Of a stretch of 9,002 nucleotides of DNA, positions 6,257 through 9,002 are shown piece after piece. The translations under genes were made by a program, and so were the position numbers. Origin of the DNA: Devosia sp. (lineage in GTDB: Bacteria > Pseudomonadota > Alphaproteobacteria > Rhizobiales > Devosiaceae); the NCBI GenBank assembly GCA_025352765.1, contig JANXSI010000360.1, positions 1 through 9,002 of the forward strand, in the 5' to 3' direction. Each line of letters begins with the position of its first letter. Position 1 is the first letter of the stretch. A model generated the notes under the pieces. It saw only the letters and a list, made by a program, of their open reading frames with translations. It was not told where the DNA came from and ran no database searches.

Positions 6257-6532
6257 ATGTGCCGCAATATCAGGACGTTGTTCAATTTCGAGCCGCCGGC
6301 GACGCCGGACGAGGTGAAGGCCTCGGCGGTGCAGTTCGTGCGGAAACTGTCGGGGTTCACGCATCCGTCGAAGGCCAACGAGGCGGCGTTCGAGGAGGCA
6401 GTGGAAGAGGTCACGGCGGCAGCGCGGAAAATGCTGAAGCGGCTCGAAACCAATGCGCCGCCGCGCAATCGCGAGGTCGAGGCAGCAAAGGCGAAGGAGC
6501 GCTCGAGGCTGAGGTTCCCCGAGCGCGCCTGA
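6257..6532 (+). CDS. DUF2277 family protein
   Basis: A 91-residue cytoplasmic protein of unknown function. It begins MCRNIRTLFNFEPPATPDEV and continues AVQFVRKLSGFTHPSKANEAAF (24-45), EAVEEVTAAARKMLKRL (47-63) and NAPPRNREVEAAKAK (66-80), a nearly complete match in order and length to the DUF2277 family of small alpha-helical proteins. ATG at 6257 is chosen because MCRNI is the conserved N-terminus and GGGAGG (6246-6251) stands five bases before it; the frame remains open far upstream but that part overlaps a divergent gene. No catalytic motif or metal site is known for the family. The stop codon is one base from the end of the convergent gene at 6534. Confidence 0.93.
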   Translation: MCRNIRTLFNFEPPATPDEVKASAVQFVRKLSGFTHPSKANEAAFEEAVEEVTAAARKMLKRLETNAPPRNREVEAAKAKERSRLRFPERA

Positions 6533-6533
6533 G

Positions 6534-7013
6534 TTACTTGGAGAACGTGATGTGCGACGTGGTCTTTTCGCCGTTCTTGTCGACGAGGGCGAAATCGACG
6601 GCGAGGCTCGACGGCGAAATCGTCATGGTCGAATAGGACGTGCCGGCCATGGTGCGGTCGGTGGTGGTGAAGACCAGCGAATTGCCGCGCTTCTGGCCGA
6701 CGACGGTGCCGCCGACCGAGCGGGTCTCGTACTGCTTTTTGGCATCGTTGTAGCTGATGGCGCCGTTGAATGCCTGGGCGGCCATGTCGGGAATGTTGCA
6801 GCGGCCCTGGAATTTCGCGCTCTTGCCGCCCGCAGTGATGACGATGCGGCAGGCGATGGCGCCAGTCTGGGCGCCGGTCAGCTTGCCCTTCCCGACCCAG
6901 TTGGCGCTGAGTTTCTGGAGGAACGCAGTCTCGGTGGGGCCGGCGAAAGCCGGCGCGGCCGAGATGCTGAGCAGGACGGCGGTGACGGTGGTCAGGACGG
7001 CGGAGCGAAACAT
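6534..7013 (-). CDS. Secreted (periplasmic) beta-rich protein, function unknown
   Basis: A 159-residue protein with a clear signal peptide: MFRSAVLTTVTAVLLSISAAPAFA, likely cut after residue 24. The mature 135 residues start with FLQKLSANWVGKGKLTG (31-47), then alternate short strands with glycines: ACRIVITAGGKSAKFQGRC (54-72), NGAISYNDAKKQYETRSVGG (83-102), VVGQKRGNSLVFTTTD (104-119), SYSTMTISPSSLAVDFALVD (126-145). The 'LSG.W.GKG' start and repeated strand-turn pattern suggest a lipocalin-like or small beta-barrel fold, which is an inference. C55 and C72 probably form a disulfide. Start ATG 7013 is chosen because it directly precedes the signal peptide; an in-frame ATG at 7115 would add 34 residues that look non-coding and cross a hairpin. 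No strong Shine-Dalgarno is visible. Confidence 0.8.
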   Translation of the reverse strand: MFRSAVLTTVTAVLLSISAAPAFAGPTETAFLQKLSANWVGKGKLTGAQTGAIACRIVITAGGKSAKFQGRCNIPDMAAQAFNGAISYNDAKKQYETRSVGGTVVGQKRGNSLVFTTTDRTMAGTSYSTMTISPSSLAVDFALVDKNGEKTTSHITFSK

Positions 7014-7083
7014 GTGTGGATCCAATGGTGTGATGGAAGACACATAGGCAAAGATTGTGGCGGGCCAAGGGACGCCTGCCAAC

Positions 7084-7127
7084 ATGGTTGACGCCTTGCA
7101 TCGCAAGGCGATCAACCATCCGGTTGA
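7084..7127 (-). terminator. Compound hairpin between clpS and the secreted protein gene
   Basis: ATGGTTGACGCCTTGC (7084-7099) and GCAAGGCGATCAACCAT (7103-7119) pair over 16 bp with one bulged base (7111) and a 3-base loop. The second arm's TCAACC (7112-7117) can instead pair with GGTTGA at 7122-7127 across a 4-base loop. The structure lies 55 bases after the clpS stop and 70 before the next ATG on the same strand. There is no T tract on either side. It most likely ends or attenuates the clpS transcript; it could also stabilise the 3' end. Confidence 0.5.
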
Positions 7128-7173
7128 ATTCAGACTGTGGCGAAGACCCGGCAGCCAGGCGGGCGTCGGCGGG

Positions 7174-7479
7174 TCAGGTTTCGGGCTCGATGGTGAACAG
7201 CAGGGGGAAGCCTTCGCCCCGCGCCATGTCGGTCGCCCGGGTCGCTTTCTCCTCGGCGATCTCGCGGGTGAACACCGCGACGACGCAACTGCCCTTGGTG
7301 TGCGCGGTGATCATGACGCGGGCGGCCTGGTCCTCGGTCATGCGGAATTCCGCCTTGAGCACGCGCACCACGAAGTCGCGCGGCGTGAAATCATCGTTGA
7401 CCAGCATGACCTTGTAGAGCGGCGGCCGCGCGGTCTTGAGGTTGGTTCGGGTTTTGACCTTGGTGTCGTTGTCTGCCAT
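7174..7479 (-). CDS. clpS: ClpS2-type N-degron adaptor for ClpAP protease
   Basis: A 101-residue adaptor that binds proteins carrying destabilising N-terminal residues and delivers them to ClpA/ClpP. A flexible basic tail (1-19) precedes the ClpS core, which starts PPLYKVMLVNDDFTPRDFV (19-37). N28, D29 and D30 match E. coli N34-D36, which grip the substrate alpha-amino group, and H60 in VMITAH (55-60) matches E. coli H66. E. coli Met40, the specificity gatekeeper, is Arg34 here. Together with FRMTEDQAARVM (45-56), TREIAEEKAT (71-80) and the end GFPLLFTIEPET, this matches the second ClpS paralogue of Alphaproteobacteria, ClpS2, rather than ClpS1, which usually precedes clpA. No clpA is next to it. 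ATG 7479 has GGAG about ten bases upstream. The gene is 46 bp after the membrane protein on the same strand. Confidence 0.95.
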   Translation of the reverse strand: MADNDTKVKTRTNLKTARPPLYKVMLVNDDFTPRDFVVRVLKAEFRMTEDQAARVMITAHTKGSCVVAVFTREIAEEKATRATDMARGEGFPLLFTIEPET

Positions 7480-7502
7480 CGGCGTCAGTCTCCGCGGCCC
7501 AT

Positions 7503-7508
7503 ATAGTA
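7503..7508 (-). promoter_or_regulatory. Possible -10 element for clpS
   Basis: On the minus strand TACTAT (7508-7503) lies in the AT-rich part of the 46-bp gap before clpS, 24 bases from its ATG, so transcription would start near 7496, just upstream of the GGAG. The best -35-like match, CTGACG, has only a 15-base spacer. clpS may therefore have its own promoter or be co-transcribed with the upstream membrane gene. Confidence 0.25.
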
Positions 7509-7525
7509 CAAAATGGCGCGAAACG

Positions 7526-8842
7526 TCAGAGGCCGGTGTCGGTGGCCGCAGGCCCGGGAGCAGCGGGCGTGGTGCGACGCGGCGCTGGAGTGCCGCCCGC
7601 GCGTTCGGCGGCGATCTGGGCGGGCATGGCGAAGGGGACTGGCGGGGTCGTCGTCACGGCCGGCTGGGTGGTGGCCTTGGGCGCGTCACGCCCGGTGACC
7701 GCCGGCGTCTCGGCGCTCGACGCGTCCGCGGGGCCCGTCAGCTCGACGACCGAAGGGCTCAGGGTGGCATCCACAACGTCAAGCGGACCCGCTGCGGCCA
7801 CGGTGTCGGACGGAGGGGGCAGCTCAAGCTCGCTGCTGGCGGGAGCCGATGACACCGGAGCCGGCGGGGGCGGCGCCGACGAGGCAACGGGCTCTGCGGC
7901 GGTCGCGAGTTCGGCCGAGGGCTCGGCGGTGGCGCTCGACAGGACCGGGGAACGCGGCGGCGTCGCCTGCGCCGCGGAAGAAATCGCGCCATCGACCTTG
8001 GCGACCGCGGGGCGGGGTGCGTCGGGGGCGGAGCGCAGGCTCCAGAACACCAGCACGGCCGCTCCCGCGAGGCCGGCATAAAGGCCGAAGCTCAAGACGC
8101 CGCTCGACAGCCGGGCGAAGCGGGAAAAGCCGGACTCGTCGTCATCCTCATAGTCGTCGTCGGGCTGCCGGAACATCGATGCCTGCCGCGGCGGTGGACG
8201 CCGGGCGCCGGGGCGCCAGTCGTCCGACGCCCGCTGCTGGTCGTCGAAATCGCGGAGCGCAGGTTGTGGCGGCCGTCCGGCCTCGACGCGGGCCGGCATG
8301 GCCGTGCCGCCCTGGCCGAAGAACCCGGCGCGGACCTGCGTGACGGGTGGTTCGTCGTCTTCGGGTTCGTCGGGTTCGTCGGCGTCGTCGGCAGGAGGGC
8401 GCGTTTCAGCCGCAAAGGGGGGCGCCCTGCGGTCCGCGTCGACGAAGTCGTCGTACCGCTCGCGGGCATTGGCCGGGTCGCGGCGGCGAAGATGCGCGAC
8501 GATCGCCAGGGCAAAGCCCACCAACAGCAGGAGCGGCGGGGTGATCAGCACGAAATCGAAACCGTGCCGCAGGACCAGCGCGGCGACAATCCACGCCAGG
8601 GCGCCCAGCAGCATCAGGATGGCGCCTGCCAGCGGGGCGGCGAGAACCACGCCCGCTCCCAAAACACCGAGATTGGCGATGGCAAAGAGGCCGAACCGCA
8701 CGGCCGACAGCTGGCGGGGATCGATAGCCGTTAGAGCGCCGGCGTCGAGCCCGCCGAGCCCGAGGATCAGCGAGGCCACGAGGCCAGCAAGTACGCCGAA
8801 AGCTAGGGCGGCTAGACGCACGGCACTACGGCTCCGGATCAA
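7526..8842 (-). CDS. Multi-domain membrane protein with acidic linker and Pro/Ala-rich tail, function unknown
   Basis: A 438-residue protein that I do not recognise. Four hydrophobic segments lie at about 9-31, 48-70, 71-91 and 98-117. A cytoplasmic-looking linker (118-245) follows, strongly acidic at 151-165 (ADDADEPDEPEDDEP) and 228-236, and rich in Pro/Arg/Gln. A fifth membrane segment is at about 248-268 (VLSFGLYAGLAGAAVLVFW, preceded by RFAR). The last 170 residues are Ala/Pro/Ser/Thr-rich low complexity and probably disordered, outside the cytoplasm if the N-terminus is inside. No enzymatic motif is visible. The frame has no ATG: TTG at 8842 gives the longest form, while GTG at 8821 has CGGAG ten bases before it and may be the true start. 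The frame keeps a GC-rich third-base bias throughout, so it is very likely a real gene. It precedes clpS by 46 bp. Confidence 0.78.
   Translation of the reverse strand: MIRSRSAVRLAALAFGVLAGLVASLILGLGGLDAGALTAIDPRQLSAVRFGLFAIANLGVLGAGVVLAAPLAGAILMLLGALAWIVAALVLRHGFDFVLITPPLLLLVGFALAIVAHLRRRDPANARERYDDFVDADRRAPPFAAETRPPADDADEPDEPEDDEPPVTQVRAGFFGQGGTAMPARVEAGRPPQPALRDFDDQQRASDDWRPGARRPPPRQASMFRQPDDDYEDDDESGFSRFARLSSGVLSFGLYAGLAGAAVLVFWSLRSAPDAPRPAVAKVDGAISSAAQATPPRSPVLSSATAEPSAELATAAEPVASSAPPPPAPVSSAPASSELELPPPSDTVAAAGPLDVVDATLSPSVVELTGPADASSAETPAVTGRDAPKATTQPAVTTTPPVPFAMPAQIAAERAGGTPAPRRTTPAAPGPAATDTGL
8363..8380. repeat. Two tandem 9-base repeats in the acidic linker
   Basis: GGGTTCGTC occurs twice in tandem (8363-8371, 8372-8380) inside a longer TCGTC-rich tract of about 8351-8392. 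On the minus strand it encodes part of DEPDEPEDDEP in the membrane protein's acidic linker. The unit is a multiple of three, so copy-number change would alter linker length without frameshift. Confidence 0.5.
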
Positions 8843-8916
8843 GCAGGCGGGGACTGAGGGCCCGCACCTGCGCGAATTGACTTCTACTGTCGAGACTTAG
8901 CGGCGAATTCTGGCGC

Positions 8917-8944
8917 AAAATAGCAGCAGAACGGGGGAAAACAA
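8917..8944 (-). promoter_or_regulatory. Possible promoter of the membrane protein gene
   Basis: On the minus strand, TTGTTT (8944-8939) and TATTTT (8922-8917) are separated by 16 bases and lie about 75-95 bases before the TTG/GTG start. The -35 match is poor (3 of 6) and the -10 moderate (4 of 6). The surrounding 160 bp to the window edge (8843-9002) hold no gene I can support; they are the most AT-rich part of this end, as expected of a promoter region. Confidence 0.25.
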
Positions 8945-9002
8945 GGAAAACACCTGACATGATGAAGGCAGGGCCGCACGACATGTGAACCTTCCATTCC
9001 CC

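Noticed and set aside
8960..8989. Nine-codon plus-strand open frame at the right edge
   Set aside because: Too short and without a clear RBS or conserved context to be called a gene.

Overview
The window is GC-rich DNA from an alphaproteobacterium. The carbamoyl-phosphate synthase large chain, a ClpS2-type N-degron adaptor without a neighbouring clpA, a DUF2277 protein and a toxin-antitoxin pair of a type common in rhizobia all suggest the Hyphomicrobiales (Rhizobium/Devosia-like). The genus cannot be fixed from the sequence alone. Coding density is high, and most of the DNA is ordinary chromosomal housekeeping with small accessory genes between.

Left part, plus strand (143-2213): a TPR-plus-methyltransferase protein starting at TTG; a small DUF6968-like protein preceded by a hairpin that overlaps its ribosome binding site and followed by a very strong GC-rich hairpin; then a two-gene RelE/HigB-type toxin and HTH antitoxin operon. 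The operon has a GGTACC-repeat operator/promoter placed so close to the toxin start that the mRNA may be leaderless.

Middle, minus strand (2215-6131): carB, whose stop codon lies one base from the antitoxin stop (convergent), and upstream of it a small secreted six-cysteine protein. The 173-bp carB leader holds repeats that could form alternative hairpins. carA is not in the window.

Right part: DUF2277 on the plus strand (6257-6532), again meeting a minus-strand gene tail-to-tail with a one-base gap. The minus-strand genes here are a secreted beta-rich protein of unknown function (6534-7013), clpS (7174-7479) and a long membrane protein with an acidic linker and a Pro/Ala/Ser-rich C-terminus (7526-8842). 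A compound hairpin lies between clpS and the secreted protein gene.

I found no rRNA, tRNA, CRISPR array, insertion sequence or phage gene. No convincing new multi-gene system is present. The items most worth a second look are the toxin-antitoxin operator and its abutment with carB, the secreted protein related to a small 'EAIGQ' family, the undescribed membrane protein, and the alternative-hairpin regions at about 5607-5661 and 7084-7127.
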